64,000 bases of DNA from CAVWDU01 sp963840725 (GTDB lineage Bacteria; Pseudomonadota; Gammaproteobacteria; Pseudomonadales; Halieaceae): the NCBI GenBank assembly GCA_963840725.1, contig CAWIZY010000009.1, forward strand, positions 248,001 to 312,000, in the 5' to 3' direction. How positions within the stretch are numbered: the stretch's first letter is position 1; each line of letters opens with the position of its first letter. The translations under genes were made by a program, and so were the position numbers. The notes under the pieces were generated by a model. That model was not told the origin of the DNA. It made no database searches and saw nothing but the letters and a program-made list of their open reading frames with translations. Shown piece after piece: positions 7,866 through 16,510 of the stretch.

Positions 7866-8477
7866 TCACGGCGATACCACGGTGATGATCAACGAATCAG
7901 AAGCCGTGAGTGGGGTGGTCAGGCTGTCGAGGTCGACATCGAACTGAACGTCGCCGATATTCTGGCCGTCGGTCAGGGTCAGCGACGGCGTCGGATTGGT
8001 GGGGCTGATCAATGCATTGGTGAAATCGCCACCGCCGAGGGCGACCGACGCGGTGAGGCTCGATGCCAGCGCGCGCACCGCCCACGCGTTCTCCAGAACG
8101 ATAGTCACGTCGCTGTCCACCGTCGGGCTGACGGTGGCATCGCTGGCGATATCCGCGTCGTAGGTTGCCGTACCGCCGGTCACGTCAGTCGCCGTCGCCA
8201 GCGCCTTGGGCGAGGTACTGCCTGCGCAAATCAGTTCCGAGGCGGGTCCGGTCCCCGGGGTACAGGCACTGAGTGACGGGTTGCTGTTGGTGATCAGGCT
8301 CTCGAGGTCATTGGCATCCATGGTGATGTCGATGTCATCGAAGTAGTAGAGGATGATCAGTGGCGGAAAGGTGATATCCACCTGGGTGGTGCCGCTCGCT
8401 GCCATGGTGTTCGGGCTGGCCAGCAGTGAGGCCGCGAAGGCCGAGGCTGCAATAACGTTTACTGTGTTGCGCAACAT
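7866..8477 (-). CDS. Pilin-like major secreted subunit
   Basis: A 203-residue protein with a classical signal peptide ending at ASPNTMAA. The mature part is small-residue-rich and Asp/Thr/Ser/Ala-biased, with one cysteine pair (SACTPG and LICAGS) and a strand-rich C-terminus ending SLIITVVSP. It is first in the operon, with a good ribosome binding site (GAGGA 7 bases before the ATG), as expected for the most abundant subunit. I do not recognise the family; the pilin assignment rests on context, signal peptide, composition and size. The run ILYYFDDIDITMDANDLESL near the mature N-terminus is unusually acidic and aromatic for a fimbrial pilin. Confidence 0.6.
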   Translation of the reverse strand: MLRNTVNVIAASAFAASLLASPNTMAASGTTQVDITFPPLIILYYFDDIDITMDANDLESLITNSNPSLSACTPGTGPASELICAGSTSPKALATATDVTGGTATYDADIASDATVSPTVDSDVTIVLENAWAVRALASSLTASVALGGGDFTNALISPTNPTPSLTLTDGQNIGDVQFDVDLDSLTTPLTASDSLIITVVSP

Positions 8478-8958
8478 GTGGTATTCCTCATTGTTATGAT
8501 GGTTGAACGCTCACGCGCAATCGTAGGCAACCGTAGCGCCTTCTCAAGCGCGACTCAGCATTTTTGTGACGATATCCGCAGTTAATCCGGGCTTTTGCGG
8601 GCCAACGCGCTGCGGCGGAGCCCGTCGGACACGATCTGTACTTTTGTCCATTGATCGCTTGACGCAGCGGGCGATTTGCGGGGTATGGAATCTCTCTCGA
8701 GCCCCGTCGCCGAAACACAGACTTTCTCATCACCCAACCATGGCTCCGATTGCGGCGCCTGGCATGCCCGGACTCGGTCCCGCTGCGGCCAGATCAATGT
8801 AAACTGTGGCCGCGCCAGCCTGGCTTACGGCAACAATAACTTCATCTATACTGGGCGTTAGCACGGGCGCATTGAACGGCTCGCGCCAGAAACGCTTTCC
8901 CGACTGCCCGGAATCGGCTTCACCATTCCCGTGGTAAGCGACTATTCAGGAGATGTTC
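8478..8958. promoter_or_regulatory. Divergent intergenic region between pilin operon and porin
   Basis: About 480 bases with no supported gene, holding the promoters of the fimbrial operon (leftward) and the porin (rightward). On the plus strand a good -10 sequence TATACT lies at 8847-8852, with only a weak -35 (TTACGG at 8825-8830, 16-base spacer). No clear operator or terminator was seen. Confidence 0.4.
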
Positions 8959-10404
8959 ATGCGCAAGTTACCCCGTCGGTTGCGGAATACCCTGTTCACA
9001 GTGGGAGCCGCACTGGCGCTCTCGGCGAACGCAGCTACTGAAGCTGATCGGATTCGTGCGCTGGAGGAACAGCTGGAACAGCAAAAGGCGGTTATGCAGC
9101 AACAGCAGCGGATGCTGGAGACCATGGAGGAGGAACTGGAGCGGCTCAAGCGCGACGAACCTCCAGCCTTGACTGAGAGCGGGGTGGCTGCCAGCGAGGA
9201 ACCGGCAATACCGGCGATGGCGACCGCCGATGTAGAGGCAGTCCCGGAGAAGCGCGCGTCGATGAACGTCTACGGCTTCGCCATGGCCGATGCCATCTAC
9301 GACTTCAAGCGCGTCGACCCCGACTGGGAAGACACCCTCAGGGTCTCGACGATCCCGACCGCTGACGGTCAGTTCGGCGAGGACGGCAACTTCGTGTTCG
9401 GTGTGCGCCAGTCGCGGCTTGGCGTCAAGGGCAATTACGGCGACGACATCACCTATTTGTTGGAGGCGGAACTGTTCGGCGTCGGCGGCGATGAAGGCCA
9501 GACCACGCCGAGACTGCGACACGCCTTCGCGACCTACAAGAATTTCGGCATGGGGCAGACCTGGTCCAATTTCATGGACATCGACATCTTTCCCAATACC
9601 ATCGATTACTGGGGCCCGACGGGGATGGTGTTCTGGCGCAACATCCAGGCCCGCTACTCCTTCCCTATGGGTGAAGATGAATTGTCCATCGCGTTCGAGG
9701 AACCGAGTACGGCGCTCACCATCGGACGTTTTCGGGATACCGATCTCTGCGACCTCCCCAACCCCCCGGAGGATTGCGAGTCCACGGAATCGGAGGCCGA
9801 GGAACTCTTCCAGGCCAGGAACGACCTGCCTGATCTGAGCATCCGCTATCGCAACAACGGTGACTTCGGCCACTACCAGGTGGCGGGGATGTTCCGCAAA
9901 CTCGGGTTCGAGCGCATCGACACCGGCGAGACTGACCACGAGTTCGGCTGGGGTATCAACACCAGTGCCGGACTGCGTACCTGGGGTCGCGACATGCTGA
10001 AACTGCAGGTGGCTTACGGCGAGGGGATTGGCAACTATCTGAACGATGGCGGCCTCGATATCGCCCCGGATTCCGCAGACATCAACAGGGCCCAGGCGGA
10101 GACAGTGCCATTGCTGGCTATCAGCGCCTACTATGACCACTACTGGAACGACAGGTGGTCGACGTCATTCGGTTGGTCGATGACCGACCTCGATACGCGC
10201 CCCGGCCAGCTCGACGACGAGTTCGCCAAGGGACAGATCGCCCAGATCAACCTGCTGCATTATCCCGCGGACAACGTCCTGATGGGTACGGAGTTCATCT
10301 GGGGTAAGCGTGAAGATGTCGATGGCAGTACCGGGACCGACTATCGCATCCAGTTCTCACTCAAGGTCAACTTCGACACCGGGGACCTGCTGGCGCCACG
10401 CTGA
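8959..10404 (+). CDS. DcaP-like outer-membrane porin
   Basis: A roughly 481-residue outer-membrane protein of the DcaP family, whose members form trimeric porins for small carboxylates and similar solutes. After the signal peptide (LFTVGAALALSANA) there is a periplasmic coiled coil (RIRALEEQLEQQ through LETMEEELERL), then a barrel starting with NVYGFAMADAIYDFK and containing FGVRQSRLGVKG and AYYDHYWNDRWSTSFG, typical of this family. Two start codons are possible: AGGAG at 8948-8952 abuts an ATG at 8953, whereas the ATG at 8959 has the usual 6-base spacing and is preferred. It is monocistronic. An acidic loop with two cysteines (residues about 255-270) could be an extracellular constriction loop. 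Confidence 0.85.
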   Translation: MRKLPRRLRNTLFTVGAALALSANAATEADRIRALEEQLEQQKAVMQQQQRMLETMEEELERLKRDEPPALTESGVAASEEPAIPAMATADVEAVPEKRASMNVYGFAMADAIYDFKRVDPDWEDTLRVSTIPTADGQFGEDGNFVFGVRQSRLGVKGNYGDDITYLLEAELFGVGGDEGQTTPRLRHAFATYKNFGMGQTWSNFMDIDIFPNTIDYWGPTGMVFWRNIQARYSFPMGEDELSIAFEEPSTALTIGRFRDTDLCDLPNPPEDCESTESEAEELFQARNDLPDLSIRYRNNGDFGHYQVAGMFRKLGFERIDTGETDHEFGWGINTSAGLRTWGRDMLKLQVAYGEGIGNYLNDGGLDIAPDSADINRAQAETVPLLAISAYYDHYWNDRWSTSFGWSMTDLDTRPGQLDDEFAKGQIAQINLLHYPADNVLMGTEFIWGKREDVDGSTGTDYRIQFSLKVNFDTGDLLAPR

Positions 10405-10451
10405 ATGGGCCGTCGCGACAAAACCATCCTCACCGGGGGCGAACGCCGGAG

Positions 10452-11912
10452 TCAGGGCAGGGGAGTCGGTTGGCTGATACCCAGACGCGACAGGTCCACG
10501 ACAGCGGCATCATAGTCGGCCCGGGCGAGCCGGGCCTGTAACTCCGCCTCCAGCAGCTTGACCCGTGCGTCCGCCGCCTGGTTTTCACGGACGTTGACCA
10601 GGAAGAAGTCGCTGGCGCCGCTTTCAAAGCGTTGAACCTCCGAGCGGCGCATGATTTCCGACTGCTCGACTTCCGTCTCCGCCAGTGCCAGCAACTCCCG
10701 CGCGTAGCGGAATTGCAGGAGGATGTTGCGCACCTCCAGCTCGATGGCTTCCTCTTTCAGCTGGCGTTGCGCACGTTGTATATCGATTTCCGACTGGGCC
10801 TGGATGATTTCACCCCGGGCCGCCCGACGTTGCAATGGGACGCTGAATTCGAAGCCGATGATGGTGTCGGTGGCGTCGCGCGACGGTCCACCCTCGGCGA
10901 TCTCTCCCAGCCCGTCCTGTACCTCGAAACGCAGGTCTAGCCTCGGCTTGAGCTCGTTTTCCGACAGATCCAGCTTCAGCCGCGCGCGCTCGATGGCGTT
11001 TTCCAGTATCGCCAGTTCAGGGCGCCGCTGGACGGCATCCGAGACCGCAACTTCCGGCGGTACGTTGAGAGCGTCACGCTCGTCGCTGCTCATGTTGCGC
11101 GGCAGGCGATAGGACTCGACCAGCTTCGGAGAGCCGTCGTCATCGCGATAGAAGTAGCTCAGCGCATTGGCGGCGAGGGCCAGCTCACGCTCCGCCTGCG
11201 CCACCCGGGATCGGCGCCGGGTGATGTTCTGCTGGTTCTCGACCAGGAAAATTTCCGCCCGTGCTCCCTTGCGGACCTGCTGTTCCAGTCCCTTCTGCCG
11301 CTCCATCGCGATCCGCAGCAGATCCCGATAGACGCGCAGTTGCCCGCCCGCCATAACCCATCGCCAGTAGGCGCGCAGCGCCCGCTGCTGCACACCGATT
11401 TTGGTCATCAGTAACTCAAAGCGCGCCTGCCCCGCATTCAGGCGCGCGTCGTATTCATTGAACCGACGCTCGTCGATATCGCGGTCGCGAAGCAGGGAGA
11501 ACAGTACCCCCGCTTTCAACTTGCCGCCGCCGTTGGTGTAATACTGATCTTCGTAAATCGGGAAGTCGCCGTCCGAGAGCTCGTAGCCTCCGTAGATTTC
11601 CGCACCCAGGGGGCGCAGCGGTTGCCGGGCCAGCCCGCCTGCGACCCGACCGTCGTAATATCCGTCGACGCGGTTGAAGCCATCGGCTTCAAACACCAGG
11701 TCGAAAGCGCCCTCGCTCTCGATTCGCCGACCGGCGGCTCCGCGCAGTGCTGCCATGCTCTGCAAAATTTCCGGAAAATGCTCTTGCGAGGAGGCAAGCA
11801 CCTCCTCCGCGGTCAGGATGCCCGCATCACCCGCCTGTCCCGGTTGGGCGCTGACGGACGCGGGACCACACAGGATCGCCAGTGCCCCGAGGATCAAAAC
11901 CGCTGTTTTCAT
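10452..11912 (-). CDS. TolC-family outer-membrane efflux protein
   Basis: A 486-residue TolC-type protein with signal peptide (LILGALAILCGPASVSAQ) and the long helical repeats of the family: AERELALAANALSYFYRDD, RPELAILENAIERARLKLDL and the second-repeat pattern RYARELLALAETEVEQSEI. It would form the outer-membrane tunnel of the exporter encoded upstream. Its ATG overlaps the stop of the HlyD-like gene as ATGA, so the two are translationally coupled. It is the last gene of the ABC-HlyD-TolC operon. Confidence 0.9.
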   Translation of the reverse strand: MKTAVLILGALAILCGPASVSAQPGQAGDAGILTAEEVLASSQEHFPEILQSMAALRGAAGRRIESEGAFDLVFEADGFNRVDGYYDGRVAGGLARQPLRPLGAEIYGGYELSDGDFPIYEDQYYTNGGGKLKAGVLFSLLRDRDIDERRFNEYDARLNAGQARFELLMTKIGVQQRALRAYWRWVMAGGQLRVYRDLLRIAMERQKGLEQQVRKGARAEIFLVENQQNITRRRSRVAQAERELALAANALSYFYRDDDGSPKLVESYRLPRNMSSDERDALNVPPEVAVSDAVQRRPELAILENAIERARLKLDLSENELKPRLDLRFEVQDGLGEIAEGGPSRDATDTIIGFEFSVPLQRRAARGEIIQAQSEIDIQRAQRQLKEEAIELEVRNILLQFRYARELLALAETEVEQSEIMRRSEVQRFESGASDFFLVNVRENQAADARVKLLEAELQARLARADYDAAVVDLSRLGISQPTPLP

Positions 11913-12958
11913 TGGGTACCCTGATTGGCCAGGGGGTCGGCATTGGAGCCAGACTCAGGTAGGTTGGGCGGGAAATTGTTCAGCAGGCGCCAGATTTCAT
12001 AACCGACCGGGACTGTCTCGAGCAGCACCCAGCCGCGCGCGCCTGATCCGAAGCGGACGAAGCGCTCACCGGGCCAGGGTTTGCTGGCTTCGGGGTCTTC
12101 CACGACCAGGATCCGGAAACGCCCGGACCGGTGTGCCGACGGGTCCACCGCCGTCACCAGGCCGCTGAAGGTGCCGACAGCCATCGACGGCCAGCCACTG
12201 AATTGCACCGCAGGCCAGCCCTCGAACTGCAGCTGAACAGGATCGCCGGACTGCACCAGCGCCACGTCGCGGCCGTCGACAAAAATCTCCACGGCCCGCT
12301 CGACACTGTCGGGAACGAACGTCGCGACAATATCGCCGGCGTTCACGAAAGTGGCTGCGTCGCCGGCATTGACCCTGAGAATCACGCCGTTGCGCGGGGC
12401 GCGCACAATCTGTTCGGATTGCCGGGAAAGATTGACATCCACCCGCGTCAGCTCTGCCGCCGCTTCGGCAACCCGGGAACGCAGCTCTTCAACGCGGATT
12501 CTGGACTGCTCGTACTCACGGCGGGACGCCAGGCCGTCGTCGAACAGGTCTTCCGTGCGCTTCATATCGATTTCGGCCGTTCGCTTCGCTGCTTTCGAAG
12601 CCTCCAGTTTGGCGATGACCTGGCCGCGTTCGGCTTGTAACCGCTCGATGTACTGCGGGTCGATATCGGCGATGCGCACGATCGGATCGCCCACCTGCAC
12701 GTGCATGCCGTCGCGTACGTACCATTCCTGTATCCGCCCTGACACCAGCGCATTGACTTCCTGCAGGCGGTCGTTGGGATTCAGCGCGGTCACCGTGCCA
12801 AATCCGGCTGTGGTCTGTACCCAGGGAACGAAGATCATGAAGACGACGGTGACCACCAGCGTCACCACGATGATCCAGCTCACCACGGGAATGACACGCG
12901 GGATGCGCTGGGCATTCAGCGTGGTGAAGTAGTGTTGAATCTGCTCCCTGTCTGGCAT
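11909..12958 (-). CDS. HlyD-family membrane fusion protein
   Basis: A 349-residue periplasmic adaptor. A short cytoplasmic tail is followed by one membrane helix (VVSWIIVVTLVVTVVFMIFV), a barrel-sandwich half (NALVSGRIQEWYVRDGMHVQ), a coiled-coil hairpin (residues about 110-190) and the returning half APRNGVILRVNAGDAATFV. This is the architecture of type I secretion and efflux adaptors. The gene starts 14 bases after the stop of the ABC-like gene and overlaps the TolC gene by 4 bases. The partner ABC protein appears catalytically dead, so what energises this exporter is unclear. Confidence 0.9.
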   Translation of the reverse strand: MPDREQIQHYFTTLNAQRIPRVIPVVSWIIVVTLVVTVVFMIFVPWVQTTAGFGTVTALNPNDRLQEVNALVSGRIQEWYVRDGMHVQVGDPIVRIADIDPQYIERLQAERGQVIAKLEASKAAKRTAEIDMKRTEDLFDDGLASRREYEQSRIRVEELRSRVAEAAAELTRVDVNLSRQSEQIVRAPRNGVILRVNAGDAATFVNAGDIVATFVPDSVERAVEIFVDGRDVALVQSGDPVQLQFEGWPAVQFSGWPSMAVGTFSGLVTAVDPSAHRSGRFRILVVEDPEASKPWPGERFVRFGSGARGWVLLETVPVGYEIWRLLNNFPPNLPESGSNADPLANQGTQ

Positions 12959-12972
12959 CCGGTGAGTGGTTC

Positions 12973-14730
12973 CTAGCCGAGGTTGGTTGCGAGTTCGCCC
13001 GCGGGAACGAAGCGCTCCCCGCTGACACCCTGGCTCTGTGCGAAGTCACTCAGCGAATCGAAATTATCGAACAATCGCTGCTCCTCGTGGCCCAGGTAAA
13101 GGAACCCGTTGAATCCGAGGTCCCGGGTTCGCGTTGTGAAGTACAGCACGGTGGTGTCTGATTCCTGCTGGATCATGTCCAGGGCCGCGTGCAGGTTGGC
13201 ACCGGGAACGGTGTCGTAGAGTTCGCCCAGCAGCAGTACCCGCGGCCTGGCAATAATGGCAGCGGCGAGCTTGAGCTGCATGGTCTCCGTGATCGTGAGC
13301 GGCCAGCCGGTGGCGGCGACCAGGGTGTCGAGGCCTTTTTCCAGCTGGGAAATGGCGGGGTCGAGACCAACGGTGCGAACCGCCTGCAGGATGCGTGCAG
13401 AGCTGGCTTCCTCGCAACTCAGTCGCAGGTACTCCCGGATCGTCAGTTCGATGGCATTGGGCCGGTCGAGGACGATGATCTGCTGGCGCAGCTCATGGGC
13501 ACCCACGTTGTTGATATCCTGCCCGCCGACGGCCACGTAGCCGGCGCTGGGCAGAACATGTCCCTTGAGAAAGTTCGACACCTCGCTCTGGACGCCCTGG
13601 GTCTCAACCGAGACCAGTACCCGCGCTCCGTCCGGGATGACAAAGTTCAGGCTGGTATCCACGCCGCGGGCGTCGCCCCGGGCGTGGACGAATTGCAGTG
13701 AGCCGTCGAGCCCCTCCAGGCGTTCTGCCCGGTCGTCGATATCTTCCTGTTCCACCTTGTAGAACAACCCCAACTCGTCAAGCGAACCGCACAATTCGTA
13801 AAAGTAAGCCAGGTAGATACCGAGCTGGGAGATGCCATAGAAGACCCCGGTCATCACCAGTTCCGCGGCGACCAGTTGACCCAGGGATAGCTCGCCGCGG
13901 ATCACCAGAAGCCCCCCGAGCCCGAGCAGCACGGCACTGGCCAGCGCGTAGAGCAGGATGAAGCAAAGCGTCTGCGCGAAGTGATGGCGAAAATGCCGCC
14001 GGTGCCAGGTAATGTAGTCAGCCGTGACCGCGTCGGTGCGCTCCAGGGCATCGGCGATGTGGCGCTCCGACTTGAAGAAGCCGTTGGAGGCGCCCAGCCC
14101 CTCCAGCCAGGCGGCCGCGGCGTGCTTCTTGTGCGATACCTGCACGGCACTCCGGATCGCCCGCGACCCCCAGACAATCCAGATCAGCCAGATGAGCAGC
14201 AATACGACGAGGTTCAGCGCCAGGAACAGCGGGTGGTACATTGACACCAGCACAAAGCCTACCGCTGCCTGCAGGACGATGGTAAAGCCCCCGATCAGCA
14301 GGTTGGGCACGTTTTTCTGGACGATGATGATATCGAAGTAGCGATTGAAGAGTGCGCCGTTGTTGTAGTCGTCGAAAAACGGATTGATCGCGTAGATGGA
14401 GCGCTTGGCAATCTCGGACACCATGCGCGCGTAGAACCGGCGCTGGAAAAGGTCCATGAGGTGGATACGTAATGCGTTCAGGAGACCGGCAGCGGCCAGT
14501 AATCCGAACAGGGTCAGCGACAGCACGACCAGTGGTGCCGCGAGGCCCGTGTTGGCCACGGTGTTGACGAGCATCTGCACCGAGATCGGGAGGGCGAGCG
14601 ATAGCAGGCTGATGCCGACGCCATAAATCATGGCGATGAGGAAATAATTGTTCTCCGGCCCGAGAATGGTAATGAAAAACCCGTATACCTCTTTCACCGA
14701 GGCCTGATCGTTCGTTTTCAGATCGCTCAT
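12973..14730 (-). CDS. ABC exporter-like membrane protein with degenerate nucleotide-binding domain
   Basis: A 585-residue protein with the layout of an HlyB/MsbA-type half transporter: an N-terminal six-helix membrane domain (residues about 20-310) and a C-terminal ABC-ATPase-like domain (about 345-560). The ATPase motifs are all altered. At the Walker A position (374-382) the sequence is SVETQGVQS, without the catalytic lysine. The signature LSGGQ position reads ITETM. Walker B reads VLLLGE with Gly in place of Asp. The Q-loop glutamine is lost (VLDRPN), and the switch histidine is Thr (FTTRTRD). There is no C39 peptidase domain. The start at 14730 is the ATG that begins the conserved region. 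First gene of an operon with HlyD and TolC homologues. Confidence 0.85.
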   Translation of the reverse strand: MSDLKTNDQASVKEVYGFFITILGPENNYFLIAMIYGVGISLLSLALPISVQMLVNTVANTGLAAPLVVLSLTLFGLLAAAGLLNALRIHLMDLFQRRFYARMVSEIAKRSIYAINPFFDDYNNGALFNRYFDIIIVQKNVPNLLIGGFTIVLQAAVGFVLVSMYHPLFLALNLVVLLLIWLIWIVWGSRAIRSAVQVSHKKHAAAAWLEGLGASNGFFKSERHIADALERTDAVTADYITWHRRHFRHHFAQTLCFILLYALASAVLLGLGGLLVIRGELSLGQLVAAELVMTGVFYGISQLGIYLAYFYELCGSLDELGLFYKVEQEDIDDRAERLEGLDGSLQFVHARGDARGVDTSLNFVIPDGARVLVSVETQGVQSEVSNFLKGHVLPSAGYVAVGGQDINNVGAHELRQQIIVLDRPNAIELTIREYLRLSCEEASSARILQAVRTVGLDPAISQLEKGLDTLVAATGWPLTITETMQLKLAAAIIARPRVLLLGELYDTVPGANLHAALDMIQQESDTTVLYFTTRTRDLGFNGFLYLGHEEQRLFDNFDSLSDFAQSQGVSGERFVPAGELATNLG

Positions 14731-14940
14731 AGCGTGTGTCGAAGCCGAAAGATACCTGTCACGTCCGCCCCTAACCAAAAACCACAGTATACGCGAAAGC
14801 CGCCGCGATTCGTGCCACCCGCCCCCGGCCTGAATAATGGACAAACGGCCTTCGACACATGGCGTCAAGCGCCACCTATGACCGCTTCACGACGCATTAC
14901 AGTGCATGGGCGTGGCAGTGACGGCCCAATGTACGTCGCA

Positions 14941-16350
14941 TCAACGCGACTGGTTTGCAACGATGTCGGTATTTGCACACCCGCCGGCCTCAGAGCCCTC
15001 CGAACGGCTCAGCCTGCGGCTCAGCGCGCCCCTGACCCTGCGGTGGCGGTGGGCGGTCAGCGGCCAGGTCCAGGTGAGCCAGAAAGCCAAGGCGAACAAG
15101 GCTGTCGGGATAATGGCGTAGATTACACCCAGCCAGTAAAGCGCAGCCGCATCGTTGCTGGCATCGGGGGCGGCGGAGTAACCGGCCAGCGCCAGCAACG
15201 GCAATGACAGCCCGCCGAACGAGGCCGCGCACTTGGTCATGAAACCGTGCACTGCGAAGTAGCTGCCCGTGCGTTGATCACCGCTGCGCAGGGTGTCGAG
15301 ATCAACGACATCGGCCAGCATGGCGAGCGGCAGGTAGGCGAACGCACCGAAGCACATCCCCTTGAGTGCAAAGAGGATCTGGAATGCCCGCTGGTCGCCG
15401 TAATCGAGAGCGAAGATCGCCAGGCTGACCAGGCTCACCAGTACCATTGCGGCGGCCAGGGAGCGGTGCTTGCCGAAGCGCCTCGCGAGCAGGTCCCAGA
15501 GTGGCATGGCCGCCAGGCCGCTGGCGAAATAGACAACGTAGAGCACGCCCGGGCTGCTGATGCCGATCGCGTCCTGCATGAAGAACAGCGAGACGGTATT
15601 GCGGAACTGTTCGCCGCCGGTGATCACAAGCTCGATGATGACGACGCGACGGAACAGACCGTTGCGCCACATCAGTCGCAGTGATTTGAGCAGGCGGGTG
15701 CCGTCTGGGTTCCGACGTGTCACGGGCTCTGGTACTTTCAGCAGCATGGCGAGGGCGATGCCCGGCAGCAGAATGAGGATCAGCCAGCTGTAGGCCTCGA
15801 GGACGACAGCGGCGCTCGCCGCGTCGCCAAGCCGAAACTCGGCAAAGGCCGGTACCAGCGTGGCAACGATCAGGCCGAACAAAGACCACTGCTGGCGCGC
15901 CGAGCTGACCCGGGTGCGCTGGTGGTAGTCCCCGGTGATTTCCGCGCCCCAGGCCCCATAGGGAACGAGCACGAGGGTTGACCCCAGTCTCAACAGGAGA
16001 TACCAGAGGCCCAGGTAGGCGGCCGTGACACCGCTGGCTGGATTGAGCAGCATCCAGCAGGCAAGTGTCAGCAGGGGAACACCGGCGGCAAGCCAGGCTT
16101 TTCTGCGTCCCCACCGCGTTTGCCGGTTATCAGACGCAAAACCAATCAACGGGTCGGTGATCGCATCGAAAATCGCCGCCGTGCTGATGATCAGGCCTAC
16201 CAGCGACAGGGAGATGCCCATGTCGGTGCTGTACGCGCGGGGCAGCCAGACCGCCAGCGGGTAGCTCAGCAGGGCCAGCGGCATGGCCAGCGCACCGTAG
16301 GTCCACAGGGTTGTGCGGGTAAGCGGGGTGCTAGCCGAGTCGACTTTCAC
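14941..16350 (-). CDS. GPH-type (MelB-like) sugar:cation symporter
   Basis: A 12-helix major facilitator of the glycoside-pentoside-hexuronide:cation symporter group. Diagnostic pieces are DAITDPLIGFASDNRQTRWGR (the conserved Asp/Pro helix plus the loop-2 motif) and LVLVPYGAWGAEITGDYHQR. It would import a glycoside or uronide with a cation. The start is uncertain: the reading frame is open to an ATG at 16440, but the first 30 residues there are Arg-rich and unlike the family, so the GTG at 16350 (VKVDSASTPLTRTTLW) or at 16362 is more plausible. It is followed, without close coupling, by the exporter operon. Confidence 0.8.
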   Translation of the reverse strand: MKVDSASTPLTRTTLWTYGALAMPLALLSYPLAVWLPRAYSTDMGISLSLVGLIISTAAIFDAITDPLIGFASDNRQTRWGRRKAWLAAGVPLLTLACWMLLNPASGVTAAYLGLWYLLLRLGSTLVLVPYGAWGAEITGDYHQRTRVSSARQQWSLFGLIVATLVPAFAEFRLGDAASAAVVLEAYSWLILILLPGIALAMLLKVPEPVTRRNPDGTRLLKSLRLMWRNGLFRRVVIIELVITGGEQFRNTVSLFFMQDAIGISSPGVLYVVYFASGLAAMPLWDLLARRFGKHRSLAAAMVLVSLVSLAIFALDYGDQRAFQILFALKGMCFGAFAYLPLAMLADVVDLDTLRSGDQRTGSYFAVHGFMTKCAASFGGLSLPLLALAGYSAAPDASNDAAALYWLGVIYAIIPTALFALAFWLTWTWPLTAHRHRRVRGALSRRLSRSEGSEAGGCANTDIVANQSR

Positions 16351-16510
16351 GGCTTGCTTCACGCGCCGGTGCGGGGTGAGGCAGCGCCGTCGCCCGCGCT
16401 GGCGTCGCTCGCCGTTTCGTGGACGGTGGCCACCAGCCACTCACTGGGGCATGAGAGAACAGGCCCGGTGGGCAACACGTGATGCCTGCCGCGCCTGTGC
16501 CTCTCGGCTG

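Noticed and set aside
12973..14730. Bacteriocin or lantibiotic exporter
   Set aside because: No N-terminal C39 peptidase domain and no small precursor peptide gene nearby; the ATPase motifs are also absent.
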